From Paracoccaceae bacterium (lineage in GTDB: Bacteria; Pseudomonadota; Alphaproteobacteria; Rhodobacterales; Rhodobacteraceae), in NCBI GenBank assembly GCA_018222585.1, contig JAAFAB010000006.1, forward strand, positions 205,395 to 269,394: a stretch of DNA of 64,000 nt, given 5' to 3'. This document shows, one piece after another, positions 28,981-38,787 of the stretch; positions within the stretch are counted from its first letter, which is position 1, and the number at the start of each line of letters is the position of its first letter. The notes below the pieces were generated by a model. The model searched no databases. It had not been told where the DNA came from and was given only the letters and a program-made list of their open reading frames with translations. The translations under genes and the position numbers were made by a program.

Positions 28981-30225
28981 TTACTGGGCAGCCGCCACGG
29001 CGTTGACCAGCATCTCGACAGCCTCTTCCGAGGACATCTCGGAGTTGAAGTGCGCGGTCACCACATCGGTGATGGCCCCTGCCGGTTCGCCGCGCAGGGC
29101 CATGCCATGCGCATAGCTGGGCAGCAGCGAGCCGTTTTCGCTGTCGGCAGCCATGTCTTCAGCCGAGATGTGGGCGCACATGTCGAAGGCTTCCAGCGAC
29201 ACGTCCGAACGCACCGGGATCGACCCCTTGTTCAGGTTGAAGGTCTCCTGGAAGGAGGGGCCGACGATCAGCTCGGCCAGCAGTTCCTGGCCGGCGCGCT
29301 TGTCCTCGCCTTCGACCTCGAACATGGCGAAGCTGTCGACGTTGTAGAGGTAGCCCTCGCCCGGGGTGGGGGAGCAGGTGAAGTCCTCGCCCGGGACCTT
29401 GCCCGCGGCCAGGAATTCGCCCTTGGCCCAGTCGCCCATGATCTGGAAGGCGGCTTCGCCGTTCATCACCATGGCGGTGGCCAGGTTCCAGTCGCGGCCC
29501 GAGAAGTTGTCATCGACATAGCCGCGCAGGGTGCGCATCTCGTCGAAGACCTGCACCATGGTGTCCGAGCCAAGCGCCTCGGGATCCAGGTCGACCAGGG
29601 CGGACTGGAAGAACTCGGCACCGCCGAGGCCCAGCACGACGGTCTCGAAGACCGTGGCGTCCTGCCAGGCCTGACCGCCATGGGCCAGCGGGGTGATGCC
29701 CGCCGCCTGCAGCTTCTCGGCCGCGGCGTTGAACTCTTCCCAGGTGGTCGGCATCTCGATGCCGTTGGCGTCGAGGATTTCCTTGTTGCCCCAGATCCAG
29801 TTGATCCGGTGCACGTTGACCGGCGCGGCACACCAGGAGCCGTCGCACTTCATGTGGGCGGCCAGCTGGTCGGGCAGCACGTCGGCCCAGCCCTGGGCTT
29901 CGGCGACGGACGAGATATCGGCCAGCACGCCCTCTTCATACCATTCCTGGATCGCCGGGCCCTTCAGCTGCACGGCGGTCGGGGCGTTGCCCGACAGGAC
30001 GCGGGCGCGCAGCGCGGTCATCGCCGCGTCGCCGCCACCGCCCGCCACGGGCATGTCGGTCCAGGTGCCGCCACGCTCGGCGAATTCTTCCTGCAGCACG
30101 GCCACGGACTTGGCTTCGCCGCCCGAGGTCCACCAGTGCAGCACTTCTGCCTGCGGCTCGGCCAGGGCCGGCAGCGCCAGGCAGGTCACGGCGGCAGAGG
30201 CCGCCAGAACGGATCTTGCAGTCAT
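28981..30225 (-). CDS. Sugar ABC transporter solute-binding protein (GtsA-like, glucose/mannose)
   Basis: Periplasmic binding protein of 414 residues. The signal peptide ends around ALPALA (residue ~22) and the mature protein begins EPQAEVLHWWTSGGEAKSV, the characteristic start of glucose-binding GtsA-type proteins. Cysteine pairs such as MKCDGSWCAAP resemble the disulphide-bearing glucose binders. It is first in the operon, divergent from the two-component genes at 30474. Glucose is likely, but mannose or xylose cannot be excluded. Confidence 0.88.
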   Translation of the reverse strand: MTARSVLAASAAVTCLALPALAEPQAEVLHWWTSGGEAKSVAVLQEEFAERGGTWTDMPVAGGGGDAAMTALRARVLSGNAPTAVQLKGPAIQEWYEEGVLADISSVAEAQGWADVLPDQLAAHMKCDGSWCAAPVNVHRINWIWGNKEILDANGIEMPTTWEEFNAAAEKLQAAGITPLAHGGQAWQDATVFETVVLGLGGAEFFQSALVDLDPEALGSDTMVQVFDEMRTLRGYVDDNFSGRDWNLATAMVMNGEAAFQIMGDWAKGEFLAAGKVPGEDFTCSPTPGEGYLYNVDSFAMFEVEGEDKRAGQELLAELIVGPSFQETFNLNKGSIPVRSDVSLEAFDMCAHISAEDMAADSENGSLLPSYAHGMALRGEPAGAITDVVTAHFNSEMSSEEAVEMLVNAVAAAQ

Positions 30226-30473
30226 CGGATTGTCCTCCCAATCGCTTCCGCGTGTTCCTCCAACGCGGATGTGCGGCCAGTCTTGGTAGAGCGCGCTTCG
30301 GCTGGCAACCGCCGAGATGGTCGCAAAAGCCTTGATCCGTCAAATTTCCACGCCTCCTGTTACACCCCGTTACGAAGCACCCGAGCCGCCGGCACAGCGC
30401 CGCCCGCGATTGCCCAGCCGGGGATCTGCGACTAGGCTTGCCCCCCGGAAGTGACGGAGGGAGAGACGCGCCC

Positions 30474-31193
30474 ATGGGGATCGCACGCCTGCTGGTGGTC
30501 GACGATGACGAGGAAATGCGGCTGATGCTGACGGATTTCCTGCGCCGCTCGGGCTTCCATGTCACCCCCGCCGCCTGCGGCACCGAGATCGAGGAGGCCC
30601 TGGCGCGGGGCCGTATAGACCTGATCCTGCTGGACGTGATGCTGGGTGACGAAAGCGGCGTCGAGATCTGCGCCCGCCTGCGCCGCGATCACGAGATGCC
30701 GATCATCCTGGTTTCGGCCCTCTCGGCCGATCATCAGCGCATGGCGGGCTACGAGGTGGGTGCCGACGACTACATCGCCAAGCCCTTCAACCCCGAGCTG
30801 CTGCTGGCCCGCGTGCGCGCGGTGCTGAAGCGGGCGCGGCGTACGCCCTCGCTGGTCTATCGCCGCTCGGGCGGGCACTTCGCCTTCGCCGGCTGGCACT
30901 ACGACGGCAAGCGTGACGAGGTGACCTCTCCGGCCGGGTTCCAGGTGGCGCTGTCGCGGCGCGAGACGGAACTGCTGAAGGTAATGCTGGCCAATCCCCA
31001 TATCCCCCTCAGCCGGGAAGAGATCGCCGAGGCCCTCGGCGACGAGGGCGAGGCTTCGGGGCGGGCCATCGACATGCTGGTCACCCGGCTGCGCGCCAAG
31101 ATCGAACGCGACCCGAAGGCGCCCGAACTGCTGAAGACCCTGCGCGGCACCGGCTACGTGCTGGCCGCCGATGTCTCGCTGAGCGAGGGCTGA
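30474..31193 (+). CDS. OmpR-family response regulator next to the glucose transporter
   Basis: DNA-binding response regulator of 239 residues. In the receiver domain Asp10-Asp11 form the acidic pocket, Asp54 in LILLDVML is the phosphorylation site and Lys103 in IAKPFN is conserved. The C-terminal winged helix has LSRRETELLKVMLANPHIPLSREEI and the recognition end RAIDMLVTRLRAKIERDP...RGTGYVL. ATG 30474 with GGAGGGAGAG upstream is preferred over a start at 30438. It is divergent from the sugar importer, like GltR/GtrS pairs that control glucose uptake; this regulatory link is inferred. Confidence 0.9.
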   Translation: MGIARLLVVDDDEEMRLMLTDFLRRSGFHVTPAACGTEIEEALARGRIDLILLDVMLGDESGVEICARLRRDHEMPIILVSALSADHQRMAGYEVGADDYIAKPFNPELLLARVRAVLKRARRTPSLVYRRSGGHFAFAGWHYDGKRDEVTSPAGFQVALSRRETELLKVMLANPHIPLSREEIAEALGDEGEASGRAIDMLVTRLRAKIERDPKAPELLKTLRGTGYVLAADVSLSEG

Positions 31194-31196
31194 GCC

Positions 31197-32654
31197 TTGG
31201 CCCGCCCCCACCTGGGCCTGCGCGAGCTGGGCACCATCTGGATGCTGGCGGGCTTTGGCGCCGGGGTGCTGGCGACCGGGCTGTGGATCGGATCGCGCAC
31301 GGCCTGGGACATGTACCTGGCCCGGGCCGAGATGGTGGGGGTGACCCTCTATGACGTGCTGATCCGCGGCACCACACCGCCCGAGGGCCTGCAGATGACG
31401 CCGCTGCCGCGCGACGCGCAGGCGCTGGCCGAGGCCGGAGATTTCAGCCGGCTGCCGGCGGTCCCGGTGCCGACGCTGGTCACCCGGGTCTCGATCCGCG
31501 ACGGCATTGCCGAGAATTTCGGCGCGCCGGTGCTGCGGCTGGCCATCCTCTCGGACGGGCTGCGCTACGAGCTGGCCAGCCTGGACGGTGGCGCCGCCCA
31601 TACCGGCCCCGAGAAACTGGGCCAGGTGACTCGGCTGATGGCCACCTACTGCAGCCGCCCGGTGCTGTTTGCCCGCACCGGCGAAGGCCCCTGGCAGCGG
31701 ATCGACGGCGGCCCGGTCTGGGGCTGCGACGCGGCGCCCCCGGACTACCGGCTGCTGGCGCTGCTGCTGGCTCTGGCCGCCCTCGCCGCGATCTGGACCC
31801 GCGTCGCCGATGTCGCCGCGCGTTTCGCCGGCTTCGCCCAGGCCCTCGGTCGCCGCCGCACGGCGGGCGGGCCGGAACGCTACTCGGCCGAAGGTCCGGC
31901 CGAGCTGGCGCTGATCGTCGGCGCGGTGAACCGCCACCTCGAGGCCGAGCGCGCCCTGCTGGCCCGGCGTGCCGAGATCCTCTCGGGCGTCAGCCATGAC
32001 CTCGGCACCCCCGCCACCCGCCTGCGCCTGCGCGCCAGCCTGATCGAGGACGCCGATCTGCGCGCCAAGTTCGACCGCGACATCGACCGGATGACCGGGA
32101 TGATCGAACAGGTGCTGACCTACACCCGCTCGGAGATGTCCGCCGAGGCCCCGCGCGAGCTGTCCCTGTCCTCGCTGGTCGAGGCGCTGGTCGCCGATTA
32201 TCAGGACATGGGCAGCCCGGTCACCCTGCGCCCACCCGAGCCGGCACGGATGCGCGCGCCCTCACCGCTGTTCGGCGCCCGCCCCGCCCGTGCGGCACTG
32301 GCCGCCCCCGAAGCCGGGCCGGTGGTCGTGCTGGCCCGCCCGGTGGCCCTTGGCCGGGCGCTGACCAACCTGGTGGACAATGCGCTGAAATATGGCCGTC
32401 ACGCCGAGGTCTCGCTGGAGGTCGGCGCCGAGCGCGCGGCGATTCTGGTCGCCGACGCCGGCCAGGGGATGCGCGCCGACGACCTGGAGGCCCTGATCCG
32501 CCCCTTCCGTCGCGGCAGCAATGCCACAGCCAGCGACGGCTTCGGCCTGGGGCTGACCATCGTGCAGGCGGTGGCCGAGGAACATGGCGGCAGCCTCAGT
32601 TTTTCCGACGGGACTCACGGGCTGGTGGCCCGCCTGGAAATTGCCCGTGGCTGA
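31197..32654 (+). CDS. Sensor histidine kinase
   Basis: Membrane sensor partner of the preceding regulator, 485 residues. TM1 is about residues 12-32. A periplasmic domain (~33-183) contains a Cys pair candidate (C152, C177), and TM2 is about 185-200. The HAMP-like linker is followed by the H-box with His267 in ILSGVSHDLGTP, the N-box LVDNALKYG, the G1 motif VADAGQGM and the G2 motif GFGLGLTIV. The start is TTG at 31197, three bases after the regulator stop, supported by the length of the N-terminal region. The ligand is unknown; a sugar or sugar-binding protein is plausible from context. Confidence 0.9.
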   Translation: MARPHLGLRELGTIWMLAGFGAGVLATGLWIGSRTAWDMYLARAEMVGVTLYDVLIRGTTPPEGLQMTPLPRDAQALAEAGDFSRLPAVPVPTLVTRVSIRDGIAENFGAPVLRLAILSDGLRYELASLDGGAAHTGPEKLGQVTRLMATYCSRPVLFARTGEGPWQRIDGGPVWGCDAAPPDYRLLALLLALAALAAIWTRVADVAARFAGFAQALGRRRTAGGPERYSAEGPAELALIVGAVNRHLEAERALLARRAEILSGVSHDLGTPATRLRLRASLIEDADLRAKFDRDIDRMTGMIEQVLTYTRSEMSAEAPRELSLSSLVEALVADYQDMGSPVTLRPPEPARMRAPSPLFGARPARAALAAPEAGPVVVLARPVALGRALTNLVDNALKYGRHAEVSLEVGAERAAILVADAGQGMRADDLEALIRPFRRGSNATASDGFGLGLTIVQAVAEEHGGSLSFSDGTHGLVARLEIARG

Positions 32655-32741
32655 GGGGGTTGCACGCCGTCGCGCCCGCCCGGGAAGAGACGCGACACGG
32701 CCCTGCAGGAAGGTCAATCCCATCTTTGCAAAATCCATATA

Positions 32742-32770
32742 TTGACAGTCACTGCCCCTCGGGACACTAC
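32742..32770 (+). promoter_or_regulatory. Possible promoter of the riboswitch-nrd transcript
   Basis: TTGACA at 32742-32747 is a perfect -35 box. The best -10 at 17-base spacing, CACTAC (32765-32770), is weak. It lies just upstream of the first riboswitch base-paired element. ACACTA nearby recalls half of an NrdR box, but no second half is evident. Confidence 0.4.
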
Positions 32771-32773
32771 ATA

Positions 32774-32970
32774 GGCCTGCTTTCGGTTCATCACCCCGTC
32801 GTCCCGAGGGGGTGGAGCTAAGAGGGAAGTCCGGTGCGAAACCGGCGCTGCCCCCGCAACTGTAAGCGGTGAGCGCGGTTGGAAATCCACTGGGGCCCCA
32901 GGGCTTCGGGAAGGCCAGCCAAGCCGTGACCCGCGAAGCCAGGAGACCTGCCGCAAGCAGACCGACGACC
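32774..32970 (+). promoter_or_regulatory. Cobalamin (adenosylcobalamin) riboswitch upstream of nrdHIEF
   Basis: The conserved core is present. GGTGGAGCTAAGAGGGAAGTC around 32810-32834 is followed by the paired CCGGTGCGAAACCGG, GCTGCCCCCGCAACTGTAAGCGG (32848-32870, here named for location), and the B12 box GCCAGGAGACCTGCC at 32938-32952. Spacing fits the class. It should lower expression of the downstream B12-independent ribonucleotide reductase when adenosylcobalamin is plentiful, so that a B12-dependent class II enzyme takes over. GACCTGCC of the B12 box (32945-32952) is perfectly complementary to GGCAGGTC at 33004-33011, a candidate for the alternative fold that signals to the expression platform. 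Confidence 0.95.
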
Positions 32971-32996
32971 ACGAACGGAGGGTTCGGGGGGCGCAA

Positions 32997-33047
32997 ATGA
33001 CGTGGCAGGTCCCGCTGCCCGCATGGCGTTTTCGGCCCTCTTCCTGA
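32997..33047 (+). CDS. Possible 16-residue leader peptide between riboswitch and nrdH
   Basis: The frame ATG 32997 to TGA 33045-33047 encodes MTWQVPLPAWRFRPSS. GGAGGG (32977-32982) and GGGGGGCG (32986-32993) lie upstream. Codons 3-5 of the frame contain the GGCAGGTC segment complementary to the B12 box, so translation here would interfere with that pairing. No family is known to me and the frame may be chance; the overlap with the pairing element is what makes it worth listing. Confidence 0.35.
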   Translation: MTWQVPLPAWRFRPSS

Positions 33048-33064
33048 CCCCGATGAGGACGCCC

Positions 33065-33289
33065 ATGCAGATCACCGTCTATTCCAAACCCGCCTGCGTG
33101 CAATGCACCGCCACCATCCGCGCACTGGAGGCCAAGGGCATCTCGTATGACGTGATCGACCTGACCGAGGACGACAGCGCCATGGCCCATGTGACCGGCC
33201 TCGGCTACCGCCAGGCGCCCGTCGTCGAGGCCGGCGACTCCCACTGGTCGGGCTTCCGCCCGGACCTGATCGGCCAGCTCGCTTCCTGA
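33065..33289 (+). CDS. nrdH: Glutaredoxin-like protein NrdH
   Basis: Electron donor for class Ib ribonucleotide reductase, reduced by thioredoxin reductase. It has 74 residues with active site Cys11-Val-Gln-Cys14 (KPACVQC), the NrdH-specific form, and the typical C-terminal WSGFRPD. ATG 33065 follows GATGAGGA; longer frames from 33002 overlap the leader. It is the first gene of nrdHIEF, six bases ahead of nrdI. Confidence 0.95.
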   Translation: MQITVYSKPACVQCTATIRALEAKGISYDVIDLTEDDSAMAHVTGLGYRQAPVVEAGDSHWSGFRPDLIGQLAS

Positions 33290-33295
33290 CCGGCG

Positions 33296-33709
33296 ATGCC
33301 GGGGCTGGTCTACTTCTCTTCGGCAAGCGGGAATACCGCGCGTTTCGTCGCCCGGCTGGGCCTCGAGGCGACGCGGCTGCCGATCTCGCCCAAGGAGCCG
33401 CTGCCCGCCCTGCCCCGTGACTACGTGCTGATCTGCCCGACCTTCGCCGATGGCGAGGGGCGCGGCGCGGTGCCGAAACAGGTCATCCGCTTTCTGAATA
33501 CCCCCGCGCACCGCGAGCGCCTGCGCGGGGTCATCGGTACCGGCAATCGCAACTTCGGCGAGACCTATGCCCTCGCAGGCCATGTCATCGCCCGCAAATG
33601 CGCCGTGCCGTTGCTCTATACATTCGAACTTGCCGGCACCGACCGGGATATCGCCCGTGTCCATGACGGGCTGGCTGCCTTCTGGGGGACCCAATGCTTG
33701 ACCGCCTGA
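33296..33709 (+). CDS. nrdI: NrdI, flavodoxin-like activator of class Ib ribonucleotide reductase
   Basis: Supplies the oxidant for assembling the Mn(III)2-tyrosyl radical cofactor of NrdF. The 137 residues carry the FMN phosphate loop [14 protein letters not shown], the aromatic-loop region [15 protein letters not shown] and the conserved [18 protein letters not shown]. It overlaps nrdE by 16 bases, giving tight coupling. Confidence 0.95.
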   Translation: MPGLVYFSSASGNTARFVARLGLEATRLPISPKEPLPALPRDYVLICPTFADGEGRGAVPKQVIRFLNTPAHRERLRGVIGTGNRNFGETYALAGHVIARKCAVPLLYTFELAGTDRDIARVHDGLAAFWGTQCLTA

Positions 33710-35823
33710 GCGACGATCTGGACTACCATGCGCTGAACGCGATGCTGAACCTCTACGATTCCGAGGGCAACATCCGCTTCGACGCCGACCGCATGGCGGC
33801 GCGGCAGTACTTCCTGCAGCACGTCAACCAGAACACCGTCTTCTTCCACTCGCTCGACGAGAAACTCGATTACCTGGTCGAGGAAGGCTATTACGAGGCC
33901 GAGGTGCTGGCCGCCTATCCCCGGGAGTTCCTGCGCGAGATCTGGGCCGCTGCCTATGCCCGCAAGTTCCGCTTCCCGACCTTCCTCGGCGCCTTCAAGT
34001 ACTACACGTCCTACACGCTGAAGACCCGCGACGGGCAACGCTACCTGGAACGTTATGAGGACCGCGTCGTCATGGTCTCGCTGGCGCTGGCGCGTGGCGA
34101 TCAGGCGCTTGCGATGTCCTTCATGGAGGAAACCCTCTCGGGCCGCTTCCAGCCCGCCACGCCAACCTTCCTCAACGCGGGCAAGAAGAGCCGTGGAGAG
34201 CTGATCTCCTGCTTCCTGCTGCGCCTTGAAGACAACATGGAAAGCATCGGGCGCGGCATCAACTCGGCGCTGCAGCTCTCCAAGCGCGGCGGCGGCGTCG
34301 CCCTGATGCTGACCAACATCCGCGAGTACGGAGCCCCCATCAAGGGGATCGAGAACCAGTCGTCGGGCGTGATCCCGATCATGAAACTGCTGGAAGACAG
34401 CTTCAGCTACGCCAACCAGCTCGGCGCACGCCAGGGCGCGGGCGCGGTCTACCTGAACGCGCACCACCCCGACATCCTGCGCTTCCTCGACACCAAGCGC
34501 GAGAACGCCGACGAGAAGATCCGCATCAAGACCCTGTCGCTCGGCGTGGTGATCCCCGACGTGACCTTCGAACTCGCCAAGCGCAACGAGCCGATGTACC
34601 TCTTCTCGCCGCATGACGTGCAGAAGGTCTACGGCGTGCCCTTCTCGGAAATCTCGGTCAGCGAAAAATACGACGAGATGGTTGAGGACAAGCGCATCCG
34701 CAAGAAAAAGATCAACGCGCGGGAGTTTTTCCAGACCCTCGCCGAGATCCAATTCGAAAGCGGCTATCCCTACATCATGTTCGAAGACACGGTGAACAAG
34801 GCCAACCCGATCGAGGGCCGCATCACCATGTCCAACCTCTGCTCGGAAATCCTGCAGGTCAACGAGGCATCGACCTTCAACGACGACCTTTCCTACGATC
34901 ACCTCGGCACGGACATCTCCTGCAACCTCGGCTCGATGAACATCGCCAGGGCGATGGACGGCGGCGACCTCGGCCGCACGGTCGAAGCGGCGATCCGTTC
35001 ACTGACGGCGGTCAGCGAAATGTCGGCCATCGACTCCGTGCCCTCGGTGCGGCGCGGCAACGACGAAAGCCATGCCATCGGCCTCGGCCAGATGAACCTG
35101 CACGGCTTCCTGGCCCGCGAGCATATCCACTACGGCAGCCCCGAGGGGGTCGAGTTCACCTCGGTCTACTTCGCCACCGTCGCCTATCACGCGATCCGCG
35201 CCTCGAACGCGCTGGCGCGCGAACACGGCCGGAGCTTCAAGGGCTTTGAAACCTCGGCCTATGCCGACGGCAGCTTCTTCGACAAGTACACCGAACGCGA
35301 CTGGCTGCCGGAAGGCGACACCGTCCGCGCCCTGTTCGAGCGCTTCGGGCAGCAACTGCCGACCCGCGCCGACTGGGCCGCGCTGAAAGAGGCGGTGATG
35401 ACCGACGGCCTCTACAACCGCAACCTGCAGGCGGTGCCGCCGACCGGCTCGATCAGCTACATCAACAACTCGACCTCCTCGATTCACCCGATCGTGTCCA
35501 AGATCGAGATCCGCAAGGAAGGCAAGATCGGCCGCGTCTACTACCCCGCCGCCTTCATGAACAACGAGAACCTGGAGTACTACCGCGACGCCTACGAGAT
35601 CGGCCCCGAGAAGCTGATCGACACCTATGCGGCGGCGACCGAGCATGTCGACCAGGGCCTCTCGCTGACCCTGTTCTTCCCCGCCGAGGCAACGACGCGC
35701 GATATCAACCGCGCCCAGATCTACGCCTGGAAGAAGGGCATCAAGACGATCTACTACGTGCGCCTGCGCCAGACCGCGCTGGAAGGCACCGAAGTCCAGG
35801 GCTGCGTCAGCTGCACCCTCTGA
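33694..35823 (+). CDS. nrdE: Class Ib ribonucleoside-diphosphate reductase alpha subunit NrdE
   Basis: Catalytic R1 subunit reducing ribonucleoside diphosphates. It has 709 residues, the usual class Ib length, lacking the N-terminal ATP cone of NrdA. Visible are [16 protein letters not shown] (redox Cys), MSNLCSEIL (thiyl-radical N-x-C-x-E region), [20 protein letters not shown] (substrate phosphate loop) and the C-terminal redox pair in GCVSCTL. It begins within nrdI. A 189-base repeat-bearing gap separates it from nrdF, unusual for this operon. Confidence 0.97.
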   Translation: MLDRLSDDLDYHALNAMLNLYDSEGNIRFDADRMAARQYFLQHVNQNTVFFHSLDEKLDYLVEEGYYEAEVLAAYPREFLREIWAAAYARKFRFPTFLGAFKYYTSYTLKTRDGQRYLERYEDRVVMVSLALARGDQALAMSFMEETLSGRFQPATPTFLNAGKKSRGELISCFLLRLEDNMESIGRGINSALQLSKRGGGVALMLTNIREYGAPIKGIENQSSGVIPIMKLLEDSFSYANQLGARQGAGAVYLNAHHPDILRFLDTKRENADEKIRIKTLSLGVVIPDVTFELAKRNEPMYLFSPHDVQKVYGVPFSEISVSEKYDEMVEDKRIRKKKINAREFFQTLAEIQFESGYPYIMFEDTVNKANPIEGRITMSNLCSEILQVNEASTFNDDLSYDHLGTDISCNLGSMNIARAMDGGDLGRTVEAAIRSLTAVSEMSAIDSVPSVRRGNDESHAIGLGQMNLHGFLAREHIHYGSPEGVEFTSVYFATVAYHAIRASNALAREHGRSFKGFETSAYADGSFFDKYTERDWLPEGDTVRALFERFGQQLPTRADWAALKEAVMTDGLYNRNLQAVPPTGSISYINNSTSSIHPIVSKIEIRKEGKIGRVYYPAAFMNNENLEYYRDAYEIGPEKLIDTYAAATEHVDQGLSLTLFFPAEATTRDINRAQIYAWKKGIKTIYYVRLRQTALEGTEVQGCVSCTL

Positions 35824-35844
35824 GCCCGCGGGGCCCTGCCCCGC

Positions 35845-35965
35845 ACCCCGGAGTATTTCCGGCCAACGAATGAGGGCAGTACCACGCCCGGCCCATTCTG
35901 AAGGCTGAAACTACTCCGGGGGAGTCTCCGGAACGGAGACGGGGGCAGAGCCCCCTCCCCCAGAT
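35845..35965. repeat. Dispersed intergenic repeat, copy between nrdE and nrdF
   Basis: CCCGGAGTATTTCC at ~35850 and the inverse AAACTACTCCGGGGG at ~35908-35922 are followed by GTCTCCGGAACGGAGAC and GGGGGCAGAGCCCCC hairpins. The arrangement matches 4603-4800. It sits inside the nrdHIEF operon, where it could act as a stability or attenuation element between the R1 and R2 genes. Confidence 0.6.
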
Positions 35966-35967
35966 GA

Positions 35968-36990
<1,023 letters not shown>

Positions 36991-37011
36991 TCCCGCCTCG
37001 CAGGGTATGAC

Positions 37012-37037
37012 AAAGGGCGGCCCCGGGGCCGCCCTTT
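37012..37037. terminator. Bidirectional terminator between nrdF and znuA
   Basis: AAAGGGCGGCCCC and GGGGCCGCCCTTT form a perfect 26-base palindrome, GC-rich in the stem and flanked by A and T triplets. It lies 22 bases after the nrdF stop and 27 before the convergent znuA stop. Confidence 0.8.
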
Positions 37038-37063
37038 CCCTGTTCCTGTCCGCGATCTGCGCG

Positions 37064-38158
37064 CTATTGCAGGCAGCCCGTGAGGCTGTCGGACAGATCC
37101 TGCATCAGTTGGCCATAAAGCTCCGGCCCCGGCTGCAGCGCAGCGCCCAGCGGGTCCATCACACCGGTCTTCGCCTCCGTGCCATCGAAGACCGCGCTGA
37201 CCAGCCCGGCGTTGTACTGCGGTTCCGAGAAGGCGCAGCTGACGCCCAGATCACGCACCTTCTTCTGCAGGTCCCGCACGCGCGCCGCCGAAGGGTCGGA
37301 GGCATCCGACAGGGTGATCGAGCCCGCAGCAGGGATGTCGAAACGGTTCTCGAAATAGTGGTAGGCATCGTGGAAGACGATGAAGTTGCGCCCCCTGACC
37401 GGCGCCAGCTCGGCCGAGATCGAAGCGATCAGCCCGTCCAGCCGGGCCGAGGCCTGCGCGGCATTGGCCGCATAGGTTTCGGCGTGTTCGGGATCGAGGC
37501 GCGAGAGTTCACTGGCGATGGCATCCAGCCAGACCTGGGCATTCTGCGGGTCCAGCCAGGCGTGGGGGTCGCCGCCCTCGTGGTGGTGGTGGCCCTCTTC
37601 ATGGGCCTCCTCGTCATGCGCGTGGTCATGATCGGCGTCCGCAGCCTCATGCGCGTGGTCGAGATCGTCGTGACCGTGGTCCGCGTCCTCATGGTCATGA
37701 TCATCATGCCCGTGCCCGTGGTCATCCTCGTGGTCGTGCCCATGATCGTGGTCATGGTCATCCTCATGGTCGTGGTCATGTGCTTCGAAGGTCGCCCCTT
37801 CGCGGGTGTCCAGCCGCGTCGTGCCCTCGACCTCGCCCAGTTCGACCGAAACCGCCCCGGCGGCCAGCGCATCGATCGCCGTTTCCAGCCAGGGCTCCAG
37901 CCCTTCACCCATCCAGAAGACCGCGTCGGCCTGCTCCAGCGCCGCCGCTTCGGAGGGGCGCAACGCATAGCCATGGGGCGACGCGCCGGGGCGCACCAGC
38001 AGGTCCGGAGTCCCCAGGTCACCCATGACCTGCGCCACCAGCGAATGCACCGGCGGAATATCCGCCGCAACCGAAGGCACCTCGGCCCGCGCCGTGCCGG
38101 GCAGCCCGGCAGAAAGGGCCAGGCCGGACACCATCCCGAGTGTGAGAATACCGCGCAT
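37064..38158 (-). CDS. znuA: Zinc ABC transporter substrate-binding protein ZnuA
   Basis: Periplasmic high-affinity zinc receptor (cluster A-I). Signal peptide ~27 residues from MRGILTLGMVSGLALSAGLPG to ARA, then EVPSVAADIPPVHSLVAQVMGDLG, with the first metal His in IPPVHSL and the second in RPGASPHGYAL. A charged loop of about 70 residues rich in His and Asp (residues ~125-195, coding bases ~37580-37790) precedes GGDPHAWLDPQNA with the third His, and the later FHDAYHYFENRF gives further ligands. The start at 38158 has GGAGA 6 bases upstream. An ATG at 38170 would abut the Zur site and lacks a ribosome site. znuB and znuC are not adjacent. Confidence 0.93.
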   Translation of the reverse strand: MRGILTLGMVSGLALSAGLPGTARAEVPSVAADIPPVHSLVAQVMGDLGTPDLLVRPGASPHGYALRPSEAAALEQADAVFWMGEGLEPWLETAIDALAAGAVSVELGEVEGTTRLDTREGATFEAHDHDHEDDHDHDHGHDHEDDHGHGHDDHDHEDADHGHDDLDHAHEAADADHDHAHDEEAHEEGHHHHEGGDPHAWLDPQNAQVWLDAIASELSRLDPEHAETYAANAAQASARLDGLIASISAELAPVRGRNFIVFHDAYHYFENRFDIPAAGSITLSDASDPSAARVRDLQKKVRDLGVSCAFSEPQYNAGLVSAVFDGTEAKTGVMDPLGAALQPGPELYGQLMQDLSDSLTGCLQ

Positions 38159-38170
38159 GTGAGTCTCCAT

Positions 38171-38216
38171 GTTATAGTGTAACTAGCACGCCTTAGCGTG
38201 TCCGTTACACTATAAC
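38171..38216. promoter_or_regulatory. Double Zur-type operator upstream of znuA
   Basis: GTTATAGTGTAAC (38171-38183) and its exact reverse complement GTTACACTATAAC (38204-38216) are 20 bases apart. Each 13-mer is itself a near palindrome of the GTTAYA-N-TRTAAC form used by alphaproteobacterial Zur. The distal box overlaps the stop codon of the upstream Lrp gene. Zinc repression of znuA is inferred. Confidence 0.75.
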
Positions 38217-38671
38217 AAGCCCCTCTCATTGCCCGACAGCTTCGCACGGGTGCTGCGCGGGGTGGCGAGCAGCAGGTTGGTCTCGCTGCCGAGGATGCCG
38301 GGGATCTCACGGATCCGGCGCAGCACGTCATCCAGCGCGGTCAGCGTTTCGGTCCCCAGTTCCGCCACCAGGTCCCACTGACCGTTGGTCGTGTGCACCT
38401 CCTGCACCTCGGGCAATGCGGACAAGCGGATGACGACGCGGTCCGCCGCCCGCCCTTCGACCTTGATCATCATCAGTCCGCGCACCGGCTGGGCCACCGT
38501 GTCGGCCCGCAGGATCACGGTGTAGCCGAGGATTTCGCCGCCCGCCTCCAGCCGCTCGATCCGGTTGCGCACCGTGGCGCGCGACACGCCGATCTCGGTC
38601 GCCAGGTCCGAGATGCTGCGCCGTCCGTTGTGCCTGAGCAGCGTGATGAGCTGCCGGTCCAGGGAATCCAT
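38210..38671 (-). CDS. Lrp/AsnC-family transcriptional regulator
   Basis: Amino-acid-responsive regulator of 153 residues. The N-terminal helix-turn-helix reads LDRQLITLLRHNGRRSISDLATEIGVSRATVRNRIERLE (described, motif core ATVRNRI), followed by the RAM ligand domain (GLMMIKVEGRAADRVV, VQEVHTTNGQWDLVAELG). ATG 38671 has GGTGG just upstream. It is divergent from arginase and ornithine cyclodeaminase, so it probably activates them in response to arginine or ornithine. Its TAG stop lies in the distal Zur box of znuA. Confidence 0.9.
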   Translation of the reverse strand: MDSLDRQLITLLRHNGRRSISDLATEIGVSRATVRNRIERLEAGGEILGYTVILRADTVAQPVRGLMMIKVEGRAADRVVIRLSALPEVQEVHTTNGQWDLVAELGTETLTALDDVLRRIREIPGILGSETNLLLATPRSTRAKLSGNERGLL

Positions 38672-38787
38672 CCACCATTCCGTCAATTGCTTTTGCCGAA
38701 ATGCTACAGAACCCCGCGCAAATTGCCAATGATCGGGGTTCACTCTGCCACCTGACCGGCATCTCCTGCGTGCAAAGGAGACCCCGG

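Noticed and set aside
37007..38182. Plus-strand frame with a Val/Met-rich hydrophobic stretch opposite znuA
   Set aside because: The stretch is the complement of the His/Asp-rich metal loop codons of ZnuA, not a membrane protein.
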